NCBI GenBank assembly: GCA_944326355.1 | Contig: CALVDO010000001.1 | Span: forward strand, 124,001-188,000 | DNA from: an uncultured Bacteroidales bacterium | Lineage (GTDB): Bacteria > Bacteroidota > Bacteroidia > Bacteroidales > UBA932 | DNA: 64,000 nucleotides | Reading direction: 5' to 3' | Shown: positions 9,411 to 16,273 of the stretch, in pieces | Layout of the letters: each line of letters starts with the position of its first letter | How positions within the stretch are numbered: position 1 is the first letter of the stretch | Program-made: the position numbers and the translations under genes | Notes under the pieces: model-generated | Told to the model about the DNA's origin: nothing | The model's input: the letters and a program-made list of their open reading frames with translations, nothing else | The model's database searches: none

Positions 9411-9851
9411 ATGAAAATAGGAATATGCAGCGATCACGCGGGATTTGAATACAAGTCGAGACTTGTGGAAGCCCTGCGCAAGAGAGGATATGAGACCGTG
9501 GATTTCGGAACGGACTCCACGGCGAGCATGGACTACCCCGACGTCGCCCATCCGCTGGCTTCGGCAGTTGAGAGCGGAGAGGTGGATCTCGGAATAGCGA
9601 TGTGCGGCACAGGCAACGGCATGGCGATGACCCTCAACAAGCATCAGGGCATCCGCGCCGGACTTGCATGGAACAGAGAGATCGGCGAGCTGATAAAGAT
9701 GCACAACAACGCCAACGTGCTCGTGATGCCCGCGAGGTTCATCGCCTTCGAGGAGGCTCTCGTGATAACAGAAGCCTGGCTTGACACTCCTTTTGAAGGA
9801 GGAAGGCACAACAGAAGGATAGAAAAGATCCCGATCGCAGCAAACAAGTGA
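9411..9851 (+). CDS. rpiB: Ribose-5-phosphate isomerase B
   Basis: Interconverts ribose 5-phosphate and ribulose 5-phosphate in the non-oxidative pentose phosphate pathway, and so links with the split transketolase at 57706-59560. The RpiB fold signature is clear: CSDHAGFEYK at the N-terminus, the active-site loop MCGTGNGMAM around residue 65 containing the catalytic Cys, and NNANVLVMPARFI. Length (146 aa) is normal. truB begins on the next base after its stop codon. Confidence 0.95.
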   Translation: MKIGICSDHAGFEYKSRLVEALRKRGYETVDFGTDSTASMDYPDVAHPLASAVESGEVDLGIAMCGTGNGMAMTLNKHQGIRAGLAWNREIGELIKMHNNANVLVMPARFIAFEEALVITEAWLDTPFEGGRHNRRIEKIPIAANK

Positions 9852-10796
9852 ATGAAGGAGATGGCGGCTGAAACAGCTATTACGGCTCTGCCGCTTATCG
9901 CGGACAGGGACTATCTGGAAAGGGCGGGCCACGACGAGGTCCGCCCGCTTCTGTCGGATGTGGCGGACGACTATCCGGGGGGCATCATCATACCGGTTGA
10001 CAAGCCCTACAGATGGACGTCAGCCGACGTCATACGCAAGATCAGAAACATCGCGACAAGACATTTCAGAAAAAAGAATCTCAAGGTTGGCCACGCCGGC
10101 ACGCTTGACCCTCTGGCCACAGGAGTGCTCCTTGTCTGCATCGGCAAGGCGACAAGACTTGCGGAACAGCTGCAGAGCCACGATAAGGAATATGTCGCAG
10201 GCATAACATTCGGCGCGACGACGCCTTCATACGATCTTGAGAAGGAAATCGACAGGCTCTTTCCCCACAGCCACGTGACGAAAAGCTCGATTGAGGCCGT
10301 ACTTCCGGGATTTATAGGAGAGCAGGAGCAGATCGCCCCTCTCTTCTCGGCAAAGTCTGTGGACGGAATCAGGGCATACGAGATCGCGAGAAAGCTATAC
10401 CGGCGCGGGGAGAGCATTGATCCGACCGCAGCGGGACTCATCCGGACATCCGTCATCACCATCTCGGACATCGAGCTTCTCAGCTTCCATCCGCAGGGAC
10501 GAAGGGAGGAAGCCGCCTGCGGACAGGCCGAGGCGGACGGAACGCACGGACAGTCGGGAACGGACGGCAGAAGCCTGAGGATAAACGTCACGGACAACTC
10601 GAGCCTGAATCTGCCGGAGGCGGTCATAAGGCTCGAATGCAGCAAAGGCACATACGTCAGAGCCTTCGCCAGAGATCTCGGCGAAGCGCTTGACAGCGGG
10701 GCTCACCTGAGTTTTCTCAGGCGCAGCCGAAGCGGAGAATTCCGCATGGAGAAGGCCCTCAAAATAGACGAGGCCGTCTCCCTGTTCAGAAATTGA
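9852..10796 (+). CDS. truB: tRNA pseudouridine(55) synthase
   Basis: Modifies U55 in the T-loop of tRNAs. The catalytic motif GHAGTLDPLATG is present with the nucleophilic Asp at residue 86, preceded by VDKPYRWTS and followed by later KGTYVRAFARDLG. About 45 residues precede the conserved IPVDKP start, longer than in E. coli, and there is a Gly/Gln/Glu-rich insertion near residues 216-236. The ATG lies directly after the rpiB stop, so the long N-terminus follows from the reading frame, but a later start cannot be excluded. Confidence 0.94.
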   Translation: MKEMAAETAITALPLIADRDYLERAGHDEVRPLLSDVADDYPGGIIIPVDKPYRWTSADVIRKIRNIATRHFRKKNLKVGHAGTLDPLATGVLLVCIGKATRLAEQLQSHDKEYVAGITFGATTPSYDLEKEIDRLFPHSHVTKSSIEAVLPGFIGEQEQIAPLFSAKSVDGIRAYEIARKLYRRGESIDPTAAGLIRTSVITISDIELLSFHPQGRREEAACGQAEADGTHGQSGTDGRSLRINVTDNSSLNLPEAVIRLECSKGTYVRAFARDLGEALDSGAHLSFLRRSRSGEFRMEKALKIDEAVSLFRN

Positions 10797-10802
10797 CAAT
10801 CA

Positions 10803-12140
10803 ATGACAAAGACTCTCAACTATTCATACGGCCACATCTGGAAAGTGGCCTACCCCATTCTGATCAGTCTGATAATGGAACAGCTGCTCGGAATGACAGA
10901 CACGGCATTTCTCGGCAGAGTGGGAGAAGTGGAGCTCGCCGCATCCGCCATCGCCGGCGTCTACTGCCTCGCCATCTTCGTCACAGGATTCGGTTTCGGA
11001 ATCGGCTCGCAGATCATCATAGCAAGACGTAACGGGGAGGGAAACTTCAAGGAGACAGGCAACGTGTTCTGGCACGGAGTGTATTTCCTCTCGTGCATGG
11101 CCGTCATCGTGATACTCCTTTCCGAGGCAGCCTCACCTGCGCTGCTCGGCCTGCTGATCGAATCCGAAGAGATCGCGGACGCGGCCATGGACTATGTAAG
11201 GTGGAGGCTCATCGGCTTCATATTCGCCTTCGTCACGGTGATGTTCAGAGCCTTCTACATAGGCACCACACAGACGAAGACACTCACCTTCAACTCCATA
11301 GTGATGGTCCTGTCCAACATCGTGTTCAACTGGATTCTCGTGTTCGGGAAGCTCGGCTGCCCTGCTCTCGGCATAGCCGGAGCCGCCATAGGCACCTCCC
11401 TTGCCGAGCTCGTGTCGCTCATCTTCTTCATCATCTATACGCTCACACGGACGGACTGCAAAAAATACGGACTCAACAGAAGAATACGGTTCAGCTGGAA
11501 AAAACTCAAAGACATCCTCTCCGTTTCTGTCTGGACCATGGTGCAGAACTTCTTTTCAGTGTCTACCTGGTTCATCTTCTTCATGTTCGTCGAGCACCTC
11601 GGCGAGAGATCCCTCGCCATATCCAATCTGGTCCGCAGCATTTCAGGCTTTCTGTGGGTATTCGTGTCCGCCTTCGCCTCGACATGCAGCTCTCTCGTGA
11701 GCAATCTCATCGGCGAGGGGCACACGGACTCCGTACCGAGACTCATCCGCAGGATAATAAAGATAGCCTACCTGCCTGTCGGAGCACTTGCGCTGGTGTT
11801 TATGCTGCTTCCGCAGACTGTGCTCGGCATCTACACGGACATTCCGGACCTCATGACGGCATCCGTCGCATCACTAAGGGTGATGTGCTTCTCATACCTG
11901 TTCACGGTGCCGGCGCTGATCTGCTTCAACGCCATCTCAGGCACAGGAAAGACACGCGCCGCATTCATACTCGAGATGACGGCGCTTACGGTCTATGTGG
12001 TCTTCTGCATCGTGGTGATAGCAGTCATCAGGCCTGATGTGTCCGTCTGCTGGCTTGCGGAAGTCGTCTACGCCTCGGCCATGCTTCTCATCTGCGGCCT
12101 GTACCTCCGCAGCGGACGCTGGAAAGGCGCCAGAATCTGA
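10803..12140 (+). CDS. MATE family multidrug/Na+ (or H+) antiporter
   Basis: Twelve-helix inner-membrane exporter of the MatE family. The N-terminal half has the recognisable segment PILISLIMEQLLGMTDTAFL, and the second half repeats the MatE domain around VSVWTMVQNFFSVSTWFIFF. Length (445 aa) is typical. Substrate cannot be inferred. It starts 6 bp after truB and its stop abuts, with no gap, the stop of the convergent permease gene on the other strand. Confidence 0.9.
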   Translation: MTKTLNYSYGHIWKVAYPILISLIMEQLLGMTDTAFLGRVGEVELAASAIAGVYCLAIFVTGFGFGIGSQIIIARRNGEGNFKETGNVFWHGVYFLSCMAVIVILLSEAASPALLGLLIESEEIADAAMDYVRWRLIGFIFAFVTVMFRAFYIGTTQTKTLTFNSIVMVLSNIVFNWILVFGKLGCPALGIAGAAIGTSLAELVSLIFFIIYTLTRTDCKKYGLNRRIRFSWKKLKDILSVSVWTMVQNFFSVSTWFIFFMFVEHLGERSLAISNLVRSISGFLWVFVSAFASTCSSLVSNLIGEGHTDSVPRLIRRIIKIAYLPVGALALVFMLLPQTVLGIYTDIPDLMTASVASLRVMCFSYLFTVPALICFNAISGTGKTRAAFILEMTALTVYVVFCIVVIAVIRPDVSVCWLAEVVYASAMLLICGLYLRSGRWKGARI

Positions 12141-13400
12141 CTATTGCACAGGTATCTTCCTGTTGACGTTCTTGTAGCCCGACGAGGCGTAGAAAAGCAG
12201 ATACGCGAGGCAGAGAATCAGAAGCCAGAACGACGGCATATAGCCGATGAGGTCGGCCAGAGCGCCCTGAATGGCAGGAATTATGCCGCCTCCGCACACC
12301 ATGAACATGAAGAATCCTGTGGCCGACGGGGTGTACTTGCCGAGACCTTCCACAGCCATGTTGAAGATGTTGCCCCACATCACGGAAGTGAAGAGCCCGG
12401 AGAGAATGAGGAATACGGCATTGATCGGAATGTCGGTGAAAATACGTTCCCCGAACGACACAAGCAGATCCGAAGGAGTGAATATGGCCATCACAAGGAG
12501 CGTCATGGCGCCGAAAGTGGCAAAAGACAGCATGTCATGGCTGGCGAAGCGCGAACCGAAATAGCCTCCGATCAGACGGCCTATGAACATGCAGAACCAG
12601 TAGAGGCTCACTATCACGCCAGCCTTGCCCGGCAGCAGCCCGATCTCATGGGTAAGGTAGAGATTGGTGGTGTTCGCTATGCCGACTTCAAGCCCGGTAT
12701 AGATGAAGATAGCCACAGCGCCGAGGACGAAGTGTCTGAAAGAAAAACAGCTGTAGGTGCCGTTCTTGTGAGGGAGCTCCATCTTGAACATCTCCGCTTC
12801 GGACGAAGGCTCCGGAATCTTCGTGAAGATAAGAATGATGAACGCGAGCACGAATACGCCTATGGCAATGAAGAATGCCGCATTGGCGTCAGCTATCTCA
12901 TGGCTGGCGTGGCGGCCTGTGAGCCATCCGATGAAAAACGGCACAAAGGTGGCAGCCAGCGAATTGAGTGAATTTCCATACTGCAGGAGCTGATTGCCTT
13001 TCTTTCCCCCACCGCCTATGGTATTGAGCATCGGATTGACGACAGCGTTAAGCATACAGGCCGCAAAGCCGGAGACGAATGCCCCGAGAAGATACAGGCC
13101 GAAGCTGTCCAGCTGTCCGGCAAGCCAGAATGTGCCGACTCCGAGAATGCCCACGGACACGGCCATGAGCGAAGACACCTTATAGCCATACCTCTTGAGA
13201 ATCAGACCTGCGGGGATTCCCATACAGGCGTATGCGAGAAAATTGATGAGATTGCCGAGCTGTGAGGCGGCGTTCGAGAATCCGAACTGGAATTTGACGA
13301 TAATGCCCAGAGGATTGTGAAGTCCCGTAATGAAGGCTATCATGAAAAACAGGGCAAACATGATGGCTATCGCCGGGATATAACTTTTCTTGGTCATCAT
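12141..13400 (-). CDS. FucP-type sugar MFS transporter (copy 1)
   Basis: Major facilitator of the fucose/glucose/galactose permease (FHS) family, with 12 predicted helices and the family-typical start MFALFFMIAFITGLHNPLG followed by GLILKRYGYK. It is clearly paralogous to the permease at 14632-15909: the two align along their whole length, including the GGGGKKGNQL / GGGGNRGNQL loop. The start was placed at the MMTKKS codons because these align with the paralog's MKKNGN; an in-frame ATG 21 bp upstream is less likely. Sugar specificity is inferred only from the adjoining ROK kinase. Confidence 0.9.
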   Translation of the reverse strand: MMTKKSYIPAIAIMFALFFMIAFITGLHNPLGIIVKFQFGFSNAASQLGNLINFLAYACMGIPAGLILKRYGYKVSSLMAVSVGILGVGTFWLAGQLDSFGLYLLGAFVSGFAACMLNAVVNPMLNTIGGGGKKGNQLLQYGNSLNSLAATFVPFFIGWLTGRHASHEIADANAAFFIAIGVFVLAFIILIFTKIPEPSSEAEMFKMELPHKNGTYSCFSFRHFVLGAVAIFIYTGLEVGIANTTNLYLTHEIGLLPGKAGVIVSLYWFCMFIGRLIGGYFGSRFASHDMLSFATFGAMTLLVMAIFTPSDLLVSFGERIFTDIPINAVFLILSGLFTSVMWGNIFNMAVEGLGKYTPSATGFFMFMVCGGGIIPAIQGALADLIGYMPSFWLLILCLAYLLFYASSGYKNVNRKIPVQ

Positions 13401-13426
13401 GGTAGGGTTTAGCGTTAACACATTTC

Positions 13427-13445
13427 CGATTTTTGTAAAAAATCG
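13427..13445. promoter_or_regulatory. Perfect 8-3-8 inverted repeat before the FucP copy 1 gene
   Basis: CGATTTTT, a 3-bp centre, then AAAAATCG. It lies about 27 bp before the chosen start codon, in an AT-rich region, and could be an operator or a weak RNA hairpin. A second palindrome, GCAATTAATTGC, lies at 13488-13499. Confidence 0.35.
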
Positions 13446-13510
13446 CTTAAATATAAAAAAATTATCAGGCGATTGTACTTCAATACGGCAATTAATTGCG
13501 CCGAAAGCAT

Positions 13511-13549
13511 AAAAAAGCGGGGCCGCGTCCTTGAATGTCGCGGTCCCGC
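13511..13549 (-). terminator. Intrinsic terminator after the ROK kinase gene
   Basis: On the minus strand an 11-bp GC-rich stem (13539-13549 pairs with 13517-13527, with a wobble) is followed by six T residues (13516-13511). It lies about 30 bp downstream of the ROK kinase stop, so the kinase and the next permease are probably separate transcripts. Confidence 0.75.
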
Positions 13550-13581
13550 AGTCGACTGTTCAATGTATCAGAAGTCAGGGA

Positions 13582-14550
13582 TCAGAGCTCCCATGCAAGA
13601 GCCGAAGCTCCGAGAATCGCCGCATCCGACTCCTTGAGCTGGGAGAAGACGATCTTGATCTTGTCCTTCCACAGCGGAAGCAGATTGGCGTTCATTGCCG
13701 TCATGATCGGCTCATAGAGATATTCCTTAGCCCTTGCGAGCCCGCCGAAGAGGACTATGGCCTCAGGCGCACTGAAGGCCACGAAGTCGGCGAAGGACTC
13801 GCCGAGAATCCTGCCCGTGAACTCGAATATCTTGAGAGCGAGCCTGTCCCCCTCCTTGGCCGCCTCATAGACGTCCTTTGAAGTTATGTTGTCCAGACTT
13901 CTCAGTACAGACGGCTCATCCGACATCTCAAGCCATTCGCGTGCGGTGCGAGACACTCCCGTTGCGGAGCAGTATGTCTCAAGGCAGCCGGTCTTGCCGC
14001 AGTTGCAGATTCTTCCGTTGTGTCGCACGGCACAGGTATGGCCAAGCTCTCCGGCAAAGCCGTCATGTCCGTAGACCACCTCGCCATTGATGACTATTCC
14101 GCTTCCCACCCCGGTGCCGAGAGTGATCATGATAAAGTTCTTCATGCCCCTGGCGGCTCCGTAGGTCATCTCTCCCACTGCGGCAGCATTGGCGTCATTG
14201 GTGAGAGCGACTTTCAGACCGCCGGTCCTCTTCGAAAGCATGGATGCGAACGGAATGGTCTTAGGCCCTCCCCAGACAAGGTTCACGGCGTTCTCTATTG
14301 TGCCCGTGTAATAATTTCCGTTGGGCGCGCCCACGCCTATGCCACGGATCTTGCCCTCGGACTCCGACTCCTTGACTATCTTCTCAAGAGCCGCAGCGAG
14401 CTCATCGATGTACAGATCCACATCATCATAAGTGTCAGTGCGTATGACCGTCTGGGACAGCACCTGCCCCCTCGTGTCAACTATGCCCATCTTCGAGGTC
14501 TGGCCTCCGATGTCTATGCCCACCACATACGGTTTTTCGACTGCATTCAT
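13582..14550 (-). CDS. ROK family sugar kinase (glucokinase-like)
   Basis: Cytoplasmic ATP-dependent kinase of the ROK family, likely phosphorylating glucose or a related hexose brought in by the flanking permeases. The N-terminal phosphate motif GIDIGGQTSKMG, the catalytic region NDANAAAVGE, the GTGVGSGIV loop and the zinc-binding CNCGKTGCLE motif (about residues 180-190) are all visible. There is no N-terminal helix-turn-helix, so it is an enzyme and not a ROK repressor. Length 322 aa is typical. It lies between two paralogous permeases on the same strand. Confidence 0.92.
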   Translation of the reverse strand: MNAVEKPYVVGIDIGGQTSKMGIVDTRGQVLSQTVIRTDTYDDVDLYIDELAAALEKIVKESESEGKIRGIGVGAPNGNYYTGTIENAVNLVWGGPKTIPFASMLSKRTGGLKVALTNDANAAAVGEMTYGAARGMKNFIMITLGTGVGSGIVINGEVVYGHDGFAGELGHTCAVRHNGRICNCGKTGCLETYCSATGVSRTAREWLEMSDEPSVLRSLDNITSKDVYEAAKEGDRLALKIFEFTGRILGESFADFVAFSAPEAIVLFGGLARAKEYLYEPIMTAMNANLLPLWKDKIKIVFSQLKESDAAILGASALAWEL

Positions 14551-14593
14551 TTCTTTATGTCTTTAGATGTTATTCTTCAGTCAACAGAAGAAA

Positions 14594-14615
14594 TCCGGTC
14601 CTTTCCCGGACCGGA
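14594..14615 (-). terminator. Hairpin between FucP copy 2 and ROK kinase
   Basis: An 8-bp perfect stem (TCCGGTCC / GGACCGGA) with a 6-nt loop in the 80-bp gap between the permease stop and the kinase start. On the minus strand it is followed only by a weak T-rich stretch (ATTTCTTC), so partial termination or an mRNA-stabilising hairpin are both possible. Confidence 0.45.
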
Positions 14616-14631
14616 ATTCGTCATGTCTGCC

Positions 14632-15909
14632 TCAGGCTTTTTTCTCAGGCGTCGGCTTCGAAAGGATGAGCGCGAAGATAAATATGTATGCCAGAGCGGC
14701 CACGAGCAGCCAGTAGCTCTCGACATAGCCGCAGCTGTCGGCAATCGCACCCTGAATCAGAGGGAGGACTCCGCCGCCGCACACCATCACCATGAACAGA
14801 CCCGAAGCGATTGAAGTGTATTTACCGAGCCCTTCAACGGCAAGATTGAAGATAGAGCCCCACATCACGGAAGTGCAGAGGCCGCAGAGCACGAAGAACA
14901 CCACGCCGAGCGGCACTTCGACAAGACTGAAGGAAAGGTCCGAATTGAAGGCCGGGAACTTGACGAACTTGTCAGGCAGGAACATTCCGGTGACGATGAA
15001 CACGATGGCCACTGAGCTTACCACGGCCATCATCACCTTGCTGGACACCTTGCCGCCGACGATTCCGCCGACAAGACGGCCAACGAGCATGAGCAGCCAG
15101 TACATTCCGACGACTGTACCTGCGACTCCGGCAGATATGCCGACTTCAGGAGAAGTCATGTAGAGATTGGCGATGTTCGGAATGCCGACCTCGATGCCCA
15201 CATAAAGGAATATGGCGATGACTCCGAATACGAGATTCTTATGCGAAAGAGCCTTGGAGATGCTCTCCATAGTGTTCTCCTTAGGCTGTCCGGCCGCCTT
15301 GGCAGCCTCGAGCTCAGGCTCAGGAATCTGCGAGAAGAGGATGATCACGAACGCCAGAGCGAACACTCCCATCGCGATGAAGAGGGCCGGATCGGCGTCG
15401 CTGATGGCTGTCTCGGAAGTGACCTCACCGATCAGATAGCCGACAAGCACAGGGACGATCGTAGCCGCGAGCGAATTGAGCGAGCCGCCGAACTGAATCA
15501 GCTGGTTGCCCCTGTTTCCGCCGCCGCCCAGAGTGTTGAGCATCGGGTTCACGACGGTGTTGAGCATACACATCGAGAATCCGGATACGAAGGCGCCGAT
15601 AAGGTACACGGCGAAGCTCTCTGCAATTCCCGACAGGAACGAGATGCCTACGCCCACGAATCCCACCGCGACAGCGGCAAGAGAAGTGACCTTATAACCA
15701 TACTTCTTGAGGATGAAACCTGCTGGAAGCCCCATGAACGCGTAAGCGATGAAATTGGCGAGATTGCCGAGCTGGGACATTGCGTTTGTCGCCTCGAACT
15801 GAGACTTGACGATGATTGCCATCGGGTTCTGAAGTCCGGTCACGAATGAGATCATGGCAAAGAGGAAGAACATGATGACAATCGCGAGGACATTTCCGTT
15901 TTTCTTCAT
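14632..15909 (-). CDS. FucP-type sugar MFS transporter (copy 2)
   Basis: Second permease of the FHS (FucP/GluP) type, 425 aa with 12 predicted helices. The segment AMISFVTGLQNPMAIIVKSQ, the cytoplasmic-loop GFILKKYGYK and the C-terminal NLAVEGLGKYTS all match copy 1. It differs mainly in a longer central loop containing QIPEPELEAAKAAGQPKE. It is the first gene of the minus-strand unit and is preceded by a 230-nt leader with a promoter and a terminator-like hairpin. Confidence 0.9.
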   Translation of the reverse strand: MKKNGNVLAIVIMFFLFAMISFVTGLQNPMAIIVKSQFEATNAMSQLGNLANFIAYAFMGLPAGFILKKYGYKVTSLAAVAVGFVGVGISFLSGIAESFAVYLIGAFVSGFSMCMLNTVVNPMLNTLGGGGNRGNQLIQFGGSLNSLAATIVPVLVGYLIGEVTSETAISDADPALFIAMGVFALAFVIILFSQIPEPELEAAKAAGQPKENTMESISKALSHKNLVFGVIAIFLYVGIEVGIPNIANLYMTSPEVGISAGVAGTVVGMYWLLMLVGRLVGGIVGGKVSSKVMMAVVSSVAIVFIVTGMFLPDKFVKFPAFNSDLSFSLVEVPLGVVFFVLCGLCTSVMWGSIFNLAVEGLGKYTSIASGLFMVMVCGGGVLPLIQGAIADSCGYVESYWLLVAALAYIFIFALILSKPTPEKKA

Positions 15910-16048
15910 TGTTCAGATTTTTATGTTAATAATTAATATGGTCAGCTCTTCATGCCCGCAGAGACGCCTTCAGCCTGAACTGCCGGAGGCTTCCTGACAG
16001 GCAGAATCTTAAAATCGCGTAAAGTTAGAATTTTTTTCAAAAGGTCGC

Positions 16049-16084
16049 AAAAAAAGAAGACCGGTCCCCTCCCCAAGGAACCGG
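16049..16084 (-). terminator. Terminator-like hairpin in the leader of the sugar permease operon
   Basis: On the minus strand CCGGTTCCTT pairs with a 10-nt arm at 16061-16070 across a 4-nt loop (with G-U pairs), followed by a T-rich tract (TCTTCTTTTTTT). It sits downstream of a good promoter (16145-16175) and upstream of the permease start at 15909, so it may be an attenuator. It could also be the terminator of the TonB receptor gene that ends at 16274. The remaining bases of the 364-bp gap hold promoter and operator-like sequences only; I see no gene. Confidence 0.6.
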
Positions 16085-16144
16085 CCTGTATATAAAACGA
16101 ACTTAACAAATAGACACGAAAAATAGTTTTTCTTATGTCCACTG

Positions 16145-16175
16145 CAAAGATATTAATTTAAAACGATACTCCAAA
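16145..16175 (-). promoter_or_regulatory. Bacteroidetes promoter for the FucP-ROK operon
   Basis: On the minus strand TTTG (16175-16172), exactly 19 bp, then TATCTTTG (16152-16145): a full match to the Bacteroidetes TTTG / TAnnTTTG promoter. It is flanked by two inverted repeats with 3-bp centres: TTTCGTAA...TTACGAAA at 16191-16209 (just upstream) and GAAAAA...TTTTTC at 16118-16132 (around +1 to +20). Both are candidate operators. Confidence 0.8.
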
Positions 16176-16273
16176 TTTTTTATAAATATTTTTCGTAATT
16201 TTTACGAAATTCATTCTACATTGCTTCGTCATCCGGCATTTTCCCTTGAAAATATAATACCGCGGAGACGGAT

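Noticed and set aside
15942..16142. 66-codon minus-strand frame in the permease leader
   Set aside because: It spans the terminator-like hairpin and T-tract and has no ribosome binding site or recognisable domain.
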